Shown: positions 16,767 through 25,204 of the stretch, in pieces
Position numbering within the stretch: the first letter of the stretch is position 1
Layout of the letters: each line of letters starts with the position of its first letter
DNA from: Competibacter_A sp037045535
Lineage (GTDB): Bacteria > Pseudomonadota > Gammaproteobacteria > Competibacterales > Competibacteraceae
Assembly (NCBI GenBank): GCA_037045535.1
Contig: JBAOHI010000041.1
Location: 1 to 64,000 of the forward strand
Direction: 5' to 3'
DNA length: 64,000 nt
Made by a program: the position numbers and the translations under genes
The notes under the pieces: generated by a model
What the model was told of the DNA's origin: nothing
Database searches by the model: none
Seen by the model: only the letters and a program-made list of their open reading frames with translations

Positions 16767-17728
16767 AACGGGAAATCGTCGAATTCTCCGGATCTGCTGG
16801 TGCAAACCTGGTCGGCATCCTATGGTTTCCATCGCCGAATGGGCCAAAGAGAAAGATCCTGTTCATCTTGTCGCATGGCGGCTTGTCTCATAAACTTGGT
16901 GCGCATCGTGTTCATTACCATCTTGCTCGCTTCTTCACTGCGCGTGGATGCACCGTATTCCGCTTCGACCCGGCAGGCATGGGCGACAGCGATGGCGTGA
17001 TACCCACGCAAGTGAGACAGGACCTTTTTGGAAGCATCGAATCAGGGGTATTCAAGGACAGCTACCGTGAAGCATTCGAATACCTTGCGACTCGTTTCGC
17101 GGACCACCGCTGGATCCTCTCTGGAGTGTGTGGGGGAGCCATCTCATCGCTGCTTGCTGGCGTTGAAAGCCCATACCCCATCGCGGGTTATGCATTGATT
17201 AGTTGCCCCGTTGTTCTTGACGGCACCCGCTTCGATTACTCGCGACGTGAGCCGACTCCCATGGCGCTGAAGTATTTGAGCCTCTCCTTGGCCAACCTTA
17301 TTAGCCCGGCCGCCATCTGGCGCTTTGTGACCTTCCAATCTGACTATGCGTGGCTGTGGAACAACGCTCGGAGTTTGCTCCTTCGTGGAAAGGATAAGTT
17401 ATCTGCGAAGCTGTGTTTACCGCACAAAACTGGGAAGGCTGATACGGGTAAGCCGAGCATGATCAAGCCTGCGGTCGGGCTGAGCCCAATCTTCGTCAAG
17501 GCAGCGCATGAGGCGATGCAAAAGTCAAAGGTACTGTTCATCTATGGCGACAACGATGGATTCCTATGGGAGTTTGTGGATTTGTACGCTGTAGCCCACC
17601 TGTCCGCATCGCAGCGCGATACAGTACTTCGCATCATTATTCATGCGAACCACATGTTCGTTTGGCAGCAATGGCAGCAGCAGGCTTTCGAATTGATTGA
17701 TGGCTGGCTAGACTCAGATGTTAAGTAA
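16757..17728 (+). CDS. Alpha/beta hydrolase with Cys at the nucleophile position
   Basis: 323 aa from the ATG at 16757; a GTG at 16745 is also possible. Motifs: ILSHGGLSHK (oxyanion region), FRFDPAGMGDSDG, the elbow LSGVCGGAIS with Cys at the nucleophile position, YGDNDGFLWEF (acid) and IHANHMF (His). A Cys-His-Asp triad is as in dienelactone hydrolase. It resembles 'hydrolase 1' of exosortase-A loci. An IS630-type element has inserted at its 3' end: the frame now stops after DVK, whereas rejoining the sequence beyond the IS would give DVMPTEH and stop at 20634. Only about four residues are lost, so it is probably still functional. Confidence 0.75.
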   Translation: MQLEREIVEFSGSAGANLVGILWFPSPNGPKRKILFILSHGGLSHKLGAHRVHYHLARFFTARGCTVFRFDPAGMGDSDGVIPTQVRQDLFGSIESGVFKDSYREAFEYLATRFADHRWILSGVCGGAISSLLAGVESPYPIAGYALISCPVVLDGTRFDYSRREPTPMALKYLSLSLANLISPAAIWRFVTFQSDYAWLWNNARSLLLRGKDKLSAKLCLPHKTGKADTGKPSMIKPAVGLSPIFVKAAHEAMQKSKVLFIYGDNDGFLWEFVDLYAVAHLSASQRDTVLRIIIHANHMFVWQQWQQQAFELIDGWLDSDVK

Positions 17729-18660
17729 CTCATCAAAAGAAATCGGGTAATATTTTGCGTTAAATAGAGAGCGGGAGGGCAGCGGTGATGAAGCGAATTG
17801 GGCCGTTGAGCGAGGCGGAGTGTGAAACGCTACGGGCGGCGTGGAAAGACGGGCCGAATGGCCGGGTACGGCAGCGGGCGCAGGCGGTGTATTTAGCGCA
17901 TCGCGGGTATCGGCGCATCGCGCTGGCGGCGCTGTTTGAGGTAGATGTGGACACGATCAGCGCCTGGCTGGACGGGTGGGAGGACGAGGGTCTGCGGGGA
18001 TTGTATGATGAGCCGCGTTCAGGACGGCCCCCGATTTACACGCCGCTTGAAGCGGCGTGGTTGTGCGATTGGCTTGAGGCGGAGCCCGCCAGCTCAAACA
18101 AGCGCAAGCGCAGCTGGCGCAAGCGACGGGCAAACAGGCCAGTCGGCAAACGGTGCATCGGATCGTCAAAAAAAAGCCTATCGTTGGAAACGGTGCCGGC
18201 GACGGGTTAAAGGCCCTCGCGACGAAGCCACCTTTCGCACGGCGCACGCGCGCTTGACGACACTCCGACAAGGTCATGTCCAAGGGGTGATCGAGTTGTT
18301 TTATTTCGACCAAAGCGGTTTCAGTCTTACCCCGGCCATTCCCTATGCCTGGCAGCAGCGTGGCAAGACCCTGGCCCTTCCCAGCGTCGCCAGCCCGCGC
18401 GTGAATGTCTTGGGATTTATGAGTCCCACGAATCAAAGCCATTTTCAGACCGTCACCGGCACCGTGACCTCCACCACGGTCATCGCCGCCTTGGACGCCT
18501 TCGCCGCGCAAACCGCCCAGGCCAGGAAGCTCCGCTTGGTCGTTCTTGATAACGCTCCCATCCATACCAGCCACGCCTTCCAGGTCCGCATCCTGGACTG
18601 GTTTCGACAGGGCGTCGGCTTGCACTGGTTGCCGCCCTACAGCCCCGAACTCAACCTCAT

Positions 18661-19226
18661 GGGCACCTCGAAAAACCTTGTTATGAGAAAATAGGGTTGT
18701 TGATCCCCGCCAAGAGCCCGGATATCCGATGATCAAAGAAAGCCTGTTTGCCGCCCAGGAACGGGAAGCCAAATTGGATCGTCTGGGCGATGTGCTGCAA
18801 GTCATGGAGCAGCAGGTTGACTTCAAGGCGCTGGCGGCGGAGATGGACCGGGTAGCGCCACGACCCGGACGGGCACGTGGGGGGCGTCCACCGTTTCCCA
18901 CCGAGTTGATGGTACGTGCCCTGGTTCTTCAGGATTTATATGGACTGAGTGACGAACAGATGGAATACCAAGTGCTGGATCGACTGAGCTTCCAGCGTTT
19001 CCTGGGCCTGCGGCACAGTAGTCAGATACCCGATCGCACCACATTCTGGACCTTCCGCGAGCGGTTGACGGTGGCGAAGGCGGGAGACGCGCTGTTTGAG
19101 GCGGTGCATCGTCAACTGGCCCAGCAGGGTTATATTGCTCGTGGTGGGCAGATGGTGGACGCCAGTCTGGTTCCCGTTCCTCGCCAGCACGTCACGGAAA
19201 AAGAACGGGAATTGCTGAAAGCGTCG
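18661..19226 (+). mobile_element. IS5-family element, left 566 bp only
   Basis: Identical to the first 566 bp of the 1250-bp element, ending directly at the start of a full copy at 19227. Its left end carries one half of the TCAT target duplication; the other half lies after the full copy. The missing right part is not found anywhere after the full copy. Confidence 0.93.
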
Positions 19227-19298
19227 GGGCACCTCGAAAAACCTTGTTATGAGAAAATAGGGTTGTTGATCCCCGCCAAGAGCCCGGATATCCGATGA
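18729..19298 (+). pseudogene. Truncated IS5 transposase fused to the next IS end
   Basis: The first 166 residues equal the full transposase and include the N-terminal DNA-binding region and D144, but lack D242 and E292. The frame then reads out of the next element's terminal repeat (GHLEKPCYEKIGLLIP) and stops at 19298, giving 189 aa. It cannot catalyse transposition. N-terminal transposase fragments that bind the IS ends can act as inhibitors in other families, so a regulatory effect is possible but unproven. Confidence 0.85.
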
Positions 19299-20476
19299 TC
19301 AAAGAAAGCCTGTTTGCCGCCCAGGAACGGGAAGCCAAATTGGATCGTCTGGGCGATGTGCTGCAAGTCATGGAGCAGCAGGTTGACTTCAAGGCGCTGG
19401 CGGCGGAGATGGACCGGGTAGCGCCACGACCCGGACGGGCACGTGGGGGGCGTCCACCGTTTCCCACCGAGTTGATGGTACGTGCCCTGGTTCTTCAGGA
19501 TTTATATGGACTGAGTGACGAACAGATGGAATACCAAGTGCTGGATCGACTGAGCTTCCAGCGTTTCCTGGGCCTGCGGCACAGTAGTCAGATACCCGAT
19601 CGCACCACATTCTGGACCTTCCGCGAGCGGTTGACGGTGGCGAAGGCGGGAGACGCGCTGTTTGAGGCGGTGCATCGTCAACTGGCCCAGCAGGGTTATA
19701 TTGCTCGTGGTGGGCAGATGGTGGACGCCAGTCTGGTTCCCGTTCCTCGCCAGCACGTCACGGAAAAAGAACGGGAATTGCTGAAAGCGTCGGCGATGCC
19801 GGTGGACTGGAAGCCGGCCCAGCGCCGGCAGAAGGACATGGAGGCCACCTGGACGAAGAAGCACGGCAAATCCTACTTCGGTTACAAGGTCTCGGTCAGC
19901 GCCGACCGACGCTACAAGCTGATCCGCCAGGTCAAGGTCAGCACCGCTGCGGAGAACGACACCCTGCACCTGGAAGATGTCCTGGATCACGCGAATACCG
20001 GCCGTGATCTTTATGGCGACAAGGGCTATGTTGATGGTGAACGTGAGCGGCGCCTCAAGACCCAGGGTTGGCGAGTACACATCCAGCGCAAGGCAAAGAA
20101 AGGCAAACCGCTGTCCGCCTGCCAGGCGCGCCGCAACACCCGCATTGCCCGGGTTCGGGCGCGGGTCGAACACGTCTTCGCCGCTATGGAGCAGATGGGC
20201 GGAAAACTCCTACGATGTATCGGTCTGGATCGAGCGACCTTCCAACTCACGGGGAAGGCAGCGGTCTACAACCTACGTCGCCTGTGCATTCTCAAGGCAT
20301 ACGGTGTGGTCGCTTTCTAACGCCCAAGTGCGATCCCGGTACGACCGGGATGGTGATTTCGGGCGGGGATGAACCCTTCGGGCCGGGGCACAAACCAAAG
20401 ATATTGTGAGGCTCACGCCTCAGGCACCTTGCTTTGCCCATTTTGCCGGCTTCATGTCCGGTTTTTCGAGGTGCCC
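19227..20476 (+). mobile_element. IS5-family element, full copy 2
   Basis: 1250 bp, complete with both GGGCACC ends. It abuts the partial copy on its left. On its right TCAT (20477-20480) matches TCAT before the partial copy, so the two sit in the IS630 gene as a single inserted unit. Confidence 0.95.
19295..20320 (+). CDS. IS5-family transposase (copy 2)
   Basis: 341 aa, same sequence as the product of 7701-8726, with the complete D144, D242, E292 triad. It is potentially active and could mobilise both this copy and elements with the same ends in the window. Confidence 0.95.
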   Translation: MIKESLFAAQEREAKLDRLGDVLQVMEQQVDFKALAAEMDRVAPRPGRARGGRPPFPTELMVRALVLQDLYGLSDEQMEYQVLDRLSFQRFLGLRHSSQIPDRTTFWTFRERLTVAKAGDALFEAVHRQLAQQGYIARGGQMVDASLVPVPRQHVTEKERELLKASAMPVDWKPAQRRQKDMEATWTKKHGKSYFGYKVSVSADRRYKLIRQVKVSTAAENDTLHLEDVLDHANTGRDLYGDKGYVDGERERRLKTQGWRVHIQRKAKKGKPLSACQARRNTRIARVRARVEHVFAAMEQMGGKLLRCIGLDRATFQLTGKAAVYNLRRLCILKAYGVVAF

Positions 20477-20972
20477 TCATCGAAATCCTCTGGCGCAAAA
20501 TTAAGTATGAATGGCTCCCACCTAGGGCCTATCTCAGCTTCGATCACCTCAAATCCGAACTCCAAACCATCCTCGACTAGTTCGGCTCAAAATACAAGAT
20601 AACTTTTGAATGATTACTTATGCCGACAGAACATTGAGGCAGTTGACTCAGTGCTTATACCAAACCCTACTAAAATACTTTATTATATAGAGTAGTATAT
20701 ATGGAGAAATAAACATGTGTCGTGTCTTCAAGCTAGAAATTCTCGAATCACCAGAAGCTTTGGAATCCTTATTAAAGGAAGAGAAAGATATTCGCAAACG
20801 CGAACGATTACAGTTTTTATACTGGTACAAAATCGGCCAAGCCAAAACCCGTGAAGCCTTAGGTACATTACTGAATCGAAGCCAATTTGCCATTGGTCAA
20901 TGGGCTGATACTTATCGTACTAAAGGATTACAAGGTTTACTCCATCTCAATTATCGTGGTGGTAATTACATG

Positions 20973-22429
20973 GGGCAGCCCTTTGAACATGGTGTTTAGT
21001 TTCGAGCGGCGATGAGTCGAGCGGTGGAGACATGGGGATGCTTTGGATCATAGTGACGCATCGGTGGAGGTTTTTTGGGGCCGCGCGGGTGTTTTCTAAA
21101 CCGTGCCAAGCGCACGTTTTGCGCCAGGACGAGCAGGAAGGCGACAAACTCGGTCAAGGGGAGGGTGCGAAACACCCGCCAGTCTTGGGCCGGCAACGCC
21201 ACGGCCATTCCAGCGGCCACAGCGTCCAGTTCGGCGGCCAAGTAATAGTCGGAGAACTCCTGATCAATGGTATCGGCGCCATGCACCCGGGCCAGGGCCG
21301 CCTTGGCGGTGGACAGCACGTTGTAGGCCACCACCGCAACGGCGAAGCCAAACAGGGTGGCCTTGGGATAGGCCAGGGTGTCGATCTCGCTGGTCAAGGC
21401 CGTGGCGAGAACTTGGAACGCGGTCTCCAGGCGCCAGCGACCGCGATAGACCCGGGCCACTTGGGTGGCCGGGGTGGTCTCGGCGGGCAGGCTCGTCAGG
21501 AGGTACAGGGTGGTGTCGCCATCACGCGCGGGTTGGTCCAGGCGTACCGCAACCCGACGCACCGCCAGGGTGGCCTGCCCGGCGCGGGTGAGCATCACCC
21601 GTTGCTCGGCCACTGTGCCGGTCTCGACCCGTCCGCAGTCGCGCATCGCTTCTTGGGGCGTAAAACGCACCTGCTCGTGCTCCCGGACGATGAAACAGGC
21701 GCCGCGCGCCGCGAGGCCGGCCAGAAAGTCGATGACGCAGAAGTTGCGATCACCGATCCACACCTCCCCCGGCTGGACCGTTTCCACCACGGCCGGCAAC
21801 AGAGAGCGCTCCTGCGCATGGCCGTCCTCGCTGGGAAACAGGTCCACCATCAGATTGCGCGCTGGCTCGTAGACCGCCACCGCTTTGCCCGGCAGGGCAC
21901 CGGCCCGCAGCGGACGCAACGCTTTCAGCCGGTGTTGGGTGGCGGCCAAGGCATTGCCATCCAGGATCTTGACCACGCGACCGGGAATCGGCGACGGCCG
22001 AGGGGACTCCAAGGCGTCCATCACCGCCCGGCTTTCCCGGGCCGAGTAACGCACCAGCTCCGTCATCGTGGTCGGCTCGATCCGCGCCAGTTTCCGATAC
22101 ACCGCCCCCACCGAGGCCGTAATGTGCTCGGCCGCCCGGTAGGCATCGTGAACCGACCGACGCACGCCGCAAACCACCTGGCTCATCAGTTCAAACAAGG
22201 TCGAGAACAGCAGCTCCCGGGTGTACTGCGCGTCGGCGGTGTCCTCAAACCAAGCGTCCAGCCGCTCGGGGTGAAAGGCCCGCTCCAGCAAGGCACGTAC
22301 CATCACCGGTAACGGGGTTTTCTCGATAAACCGCTGGAAAAGGGCGTCAACAATCACGGCCAAATATCCGAATGTGGCAAAAAACCCCTTTAGGCTAAAC
22401 TACTTAACACCATGTTCAAAGGGCTGCCC
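20973..22429 (-). mobile_element. IS4-family element B
   Basis: 1457 bp with 24-bp perfect terminal inverted repeats beginning GGGCAGCCCTTTGAAC (20973-20996 and 22406-22429). One intact transposase gene on the minus strand stops inside the left repeat. No matching target duplication is seen in the flanks (left ...TTACATG, right TTAACGG...), which suggests flanking DNA was deleted. Confidence 0.85.
20996..22363 (-). CDS. IS4-family transposase
   Basis: 455 aa, intact. An N-terminal helical domain precedes the catalytic core: first Asp in VVKILDGNALAATQ, second Asp in EVWIGDRNFCVIDF, and Glu in VYRGRWRLETAFQVL, which has the Y-(2)-R-(3)-E spacing of IS4 proteins. The C-terminal half is hydrophobic and ends near a basic tail (RKHPRGPKKPPP). 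The start at 22363 lies 43 bp inside the right end. It is clearly distinct from the other IS4-type transposases in this window. Confidence 0.9.
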   Translation of the reverse strand: MAVIVDALFQRFIEKTPLPVMVRALLERAFHPERLDAWFEDTADAQYTRELLFSTLFELMSQVVCGVRRSVHDAYRAAEHITASVGAVYRKLARIEPTTMTELVRYSARESRAVMDALESPRPSPIPGRVVKILDGNALAATQHRLKALRPLRAGALPGKAVAVYEPARNLMVDLFPSEDGHAQERSLLPAVVETVQPGEVWIGDRNFCVIDFLAGLAARGACFIVREHEQVRFTPQEAMRDCGRVETGTVAEQRVMLTRAGQATLAVRRVAVRLDQPARDGDTTLYLLTSLPAETTPATQVARVYRGRWRLETAFQVLATALTSEIDTLAYPKATLFGFAVAVVAYNVLSTAKAALARVHGADTIDQEFSDYYLAAELDAVAAGMAVALPAQDWRVFRTLPLTEFVAFLLVLAQNVRLARFRKHPRGPKKPPPMRHYDPKHPHVSTARLIAARN

Positions 22430-22949
22430 TTAACGGGTGAAGTGATGATCCAAGACTATCATCGAGTCAATACCGAAAACTTTCAACATTTTCTCAATGA
22501 TTTTTCCGAGCAGTATCCGTATGACTTCCATGTGATTCAAACGGATAACGCGAGGTTTCATCGCGCGAACGATCTGGTGATGCCGGATAATGTGATGTTA
22601 CTTTATCAACCGCCACATAGCCCGCAAGTCAACTCTTCCGAGCAGTTATGGGACTGGTCCAAAGATGAAATCGCCAATCGGGTTTTTCCTAGTTTGGATG
22701 CCTTAAAGTTGACGCTGAAGGAACTGTTCTTATCGAAGCCAAAAGCCTTCTTTTCCTCATTAACAAACCGAGAGTTTATCCTCGATGCTCTTCAAAAAAT
22801 TGGTATGGTACCCACTGTTATATAAAGTGGTTTTTTAGTAGTGTTTGGTATTAGTAGAAGCGCTTCGTCCGCCTTCGGCTACTTCAGGAATTGCTGAGCT
22901 GGCTTCTTTTAAGTTGGTTTTTTGAGAAATTTGAGCAAGTACAAAGATC

Positions 22950-24074
22950 ATGTGTGATCAAACTGGCTTTGAAAGCAATACCCCACTCGTAAGCATTTTA
23001 ATTCCAGCATTTAATTCTGGTAATTTTATACAGGAAACGCTGGAAAGTGTATTGGCTCAGACTTATCCCAATATTGAAATAATTGTTGTAGATGATGGCT
23101 CAACAGATGATACACAGAAAAAGGTATTAGCTTTTGGAGATCAAATGAAATATATATACCAGCCGAATGGAGGAATTGCGTCCGCTCGTAATCGGGGTAT
23201 GGCGTTGGCTCGAGGTCAATTAGTAGCTTTGCTTGATGCTGATGATATTTGTCATCCAGATCGTATAGCGATACAAGTTGATTTTTTGCAAAAAAAAACT
23301 GATATTATTCTTTGTGGCACCGATTTCTCGGCTTTTAATAGCAGTGGCCATGTGTCTGATTCCTATATTAATAATTATTATGGAATCATTCGCTCTACTG
23401 CTGGAGGGATCGAGCAACTCTATGATGAAAAGCGATCTTTGGATACCAGTCAAAGCCCTTGGGTTGTAAATAATTCCCGTGAGGTTAAGATACATTATGG
23501 TTATATCTATAATAAAATTGTTTGGGGTAATTTTATTCATCCTCCAACAGTAATGCTACGGCGTAGCGTTGCTGAAAGAGTTGGTTCTTTCGATGAAAAG
23601 TTATTTTTTGCATGTGATTATGACTGGCTAATACGTGTAAGCCGCTTGGGGAGAATTGGTTATATCGAGCGGCCTTTATTAAAATATCGCCTCCATCTTG
23701 GACAAAGTTCATCTCACCATAATATCGAGCCAGCTATACTTGAGACTATAGCTGTGATGGATAAAATTCGATGTGATGATGAGAAATTTTACCAAGCAAA
23801 CTGGCAACGTTTTCAAAGGCGCCTTGGCCATCTTTACCTGGAGCTTGCATATAGCTTAGTCGAACGTAAACGCCTTAGTGCTTTAGGCTACCTTTTGCGT
23901 AGCTTGCGCTATCCTTTTTCAGCTAAGTTAACAACCCTTAAAGTACTTGCTAAACTAATAGTACCAAGTTTCATAATGAAAATGTATCGTTATGGGGTTC
24001 GTGTTTGGCTCTTCAATGCGGTTTACAGTGAAATGGGGATATTTGTAATGGAAAATTTTCTAGAGTTAGCATAG
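22950..24074 (+). CDS. Family 2 glycosyltransferase
   Basis: 374 aa. GT-A fold: SILIPAFNSGNFIQETLESV, IIVVDDGSTDDT (about 45-55, nucleotide-sugar binding), NGGIASARNRGM and ALLDADDICHPDR (the DxD-like metal site). It should add one sugar to the lipid-linked repeat unit at the inner face of the membrane. No clear transmembrane helix. A+T-rich compared with the next gene. Its stop (TAG, 24072-24074) overlaps the start of the next gene by one base, making it the first gene of a seven-gene overlapping operon that runs to 30623. Confidence 0.9.
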   Translation: MCDQTGFESNTPLVSILIPAFNSGNFIQETLESVLAQTYPNIEIIVVDDGSTDDTQKKVLAFGDQMKYIYQPNGGIASARNRGMALARGQLVALLDADDICHPDRIAIQVDFLQKKTDIILCGTDFSAFNSSGHVSDSYINNYYGIIRSTAGGIEQLYDEKRSLDTSQSPWVVNNSREVKIHYGYIYNKIVWGNFIHPPTVMLRRSVAERVGSFDEKLFFACDYDWLIRVSRLGRIGYIERPLLKYRLHLGQSSSHHNIEPAILETIAVMDKIRCDDEKFYQANWQRFQRRLGHLYLELAYSLVERKRLSALGYLLRSLRYPFSAKLTTLKVLAKLIVPSFIMKMYRYGVRVWLFNAVYSEMGIFVMENFLELA

Positions 24075-25204
24075 TGGCCTTATTGATGAGGATAGAGGTG
24101 ATTGATACGGCGCAGGGCTTTAATGCCCTACGTCCGCTGTGGAACGACCTCCAGGAGCGGACAGAACGGACAAGTGTCTTCACGAGTTGGGATTGGCAGT
24201 ATCATTGGTGGCAGGTTTACGGGGGCAACCACCGCCTGCGGGTTGTAGTCGTGTTCGAGGGTGAGACTGCAATAGGCATCCTTCCGCTTTACCTTCGCCG
24301 CGAACCGATCATCGGCCCTTTGGGCGCGCAGGTGTTGCGTTTTGTGGGCACAGGGGGTGATACTGATCCAGACGATCTCGGTCCTCTGCTCGACACACGG
24401 TTTGAGCAGGAAGCCGCTGCTGCACTCACCCAATTTGTTATATCAAATCGCCCAATGTGGGATGTACTTTTGCTAACTGATTTGTCCCTGGGTGTGCCAT
24501 TCACCAATTCCATCACTGAAGCTGCGGCGATTGACGGTTTTCGCCTAGATCGCGCTGTTTCAGCACATATCCGCTTTCTTGAACTACCTACGAGCTTCGA
24601 GGCGCTTTTAGCGAGCTTTAGCAGGAATCGGCGCTGGCGGTTCCGTCGCGACCGGCGGAGGATCGAGGAACAATTCCGAACCCGTTTCTTCGTCTGGCAT
24701 GACCCGGTTGAGCTGGATCGGGCGATTGACCGTCTAGGGGAATTGCACTGTGCACGGTGGCAAGCGGCTGGTCAGCGCCACAGCTTCGCATCGCCCGAGT
24801 ATGTGGATTTTCATCGCTCGGTGATGCGGGCTTGTCTGGAACGCGACTGGTTGCGGCTCTATTGCCTGGAAGTGGACGGTCAACTTGCCGCTATGTTGTA
24901 CTGCTACCATTTCCGTAACCAAGTGTTTTTGATGCAGAGCGGTTTTGACCCTACCCTTGCAGATTGGTCACCGGGTAGCGTGTTGCTTGGCTACGCCATC
25001 GAGCACATGATTGCTGAAGGCAATCATGTGCTCGACTTCTTGCGCGGTGAGCACCGCTATAAGGATGAGTTGGCTACCTGTACAAGAGAGACCATCTCGC
25101 TTACTGGCTGGCGGTTAACCCCAGGCGGACTCGCCGCGCGCCTACGCCGCTCTTGGGTGCCCCAGTTACGGAGCTGGCTGCGAATGGCAATGGGGCGCTC
25201 ATGA
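24074..25204 (+). CDS. GNAT/FemAB-like acyltransferase (CelD/BioF2 type)
   Basis: 376 aa from GTG at 24074; ATG at 24086 is an alternative. The N-terminal lobe has VFTSWDWQYHWWQVYGG, a pattern of the CelD/BioF2 GNAT group. The C-terminal lobe has RWRFRRDRRRIEE, CARWQAAGQRH and SPGSVLLGYAIEHMIAEG, which resemble the FemAB/GNAT acetyl-CoA or aminoacyl-donor region. Such proteins are regular members of exosortase-A and other polysaccharide loci and are thought to N-acylate sugars or peptides. Substrate unknown. GC-rich, unlike the gene before it. Its stop overlaps the flippase ATG (ATGA). Confidence 0.8.
   Translation: MALLMRIEVIDTAQGFNALRPLWNDLQERTERTSVFTSWDWQYHWWQVYGGNHRLRVVVVFEGETAIGILPLYLRREPIIGPLGAQVLRFVGTGGDTDPDDLGPLLDTRFEQEAAAALTQFVISNRPMWDVLLLTDLSLGVPFTNSITEAAAIDGFRLDRAVSAHIRFLELPTSFEALLASFSRNRRWRFRRDRRRIEEQFRTRFFVWHDPVELDRAIDRLGELHCARWQAAGQRHSFASPEYVDFHRSVMRACLERDWLRLYCLEVDGQLAAMLYCYHFRNQVFLMQSGFDPTLADWSPGSVLLGYAIEHMIAEGNHVLDFLRGEHRYKDELATCTRETISLTGWRLTPGGLAARLRRSWVPQLRSWLRMAMGRS

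Larger units (their letters stand above)
17785..20580 (+). pseudogene. IS630-family transposase, frameshifted and interrupted
   Basis: Frame 1 (17785 onward) encodes the helix-turn-helix part (GYRRIALAALFEVDVDTISAWL, then EDEGLRGLYDEPRSGRPP). Near 18085 the reading must move to frame 3 (QLKQAQAQLAQATGKQASRQ) and, at an A8 run (18168-18175), to frame 2. That frame holds the DDE part: FYFDQSGFSL, VVLDNAPIHTS and YSPELNL. IS5 DNA interrupts the last motif; after it (20477) the frame resumes IEILWRKIKYEWL and ends at 20580. IS630 elements can use frameshifting at A-runs, but the two shifts plus the insertion make this copy dead. Confidence 0.85.
17724..20618 (+). mobile_element. IS630-family element A, interrupted by IS5 copies
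   Basis: Imperfect terminal repeats AGTAACTCATCAAAAG (17724) and, inverted, AGTAATCATTCAAAAG (ending 20618), each bordered by the dinucleotide TA (17722-17723 and 20619-20620), the IS630 target. Its transposase is frameshifted twice and is interrupted at 18660 by IS5-family DNA, with TCAT duplicated at 18657-18660 and 20477-20480. It inserted into the last codons of the preceding hydrolase. Confidence 0.8.
20715..22825 (+). pseudogene. IS630-family transposase, middle deleted and interrupted
   Basis: The N-terminal part (20715-20970; EKDIRKRERLQFLYWYKIG, then a helix-turn-helix AKTREALGTLLNRSQFAIGQW) is followed by the IS4-type element. The C-terminal part (22430-22825) carries HVIQTDNARFHR, YQPPHSPQVNSSEQLW and a tail ending MVPTVI. 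About 85 and 130 residues remain of an expected 330-350, so roughly 120 residues including the first catalytic Asp are gone. No target duplication is visible around the IS4-type element, in keeping with a deletion at the time of insertion or later. Confidence 0.8.
20657..22851 (+). mobile_element. IS630-family element B, split by an IS4-type element
   Basis: The ends share ATACCAAAC and CTACTAAAA (20657 onward; inverted, ending near 22851). The element is broken in the middle by the IS4-type element at 20973-22429, and a central part of its transposase has been lost. Its ends resemble the fragment at 39336, so the two are related. It lies 36 bp after IS630 element A. Confidence 0.7.

Noticed and set aside
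21032..22312. A 426-codon open frame opposite the IS4-B transposase
   Set aside because: It is the antisense of an intact transposase with a full catalytic motif set; the protein is low-complexity (His, Gly, Gln-rich) and has no own start signals.
20973..22429. Target duplication for IS4-B
   Set aside because: No match in flanks; the missing middle of the IS630 gene shows that DNA was deleted at this site.
24289..24516. Short minus-strand frames in the GNAT gene
   Set aside because: Shadow frames in a GC-rich gene; the plus-strand product has family motifs and operon context.
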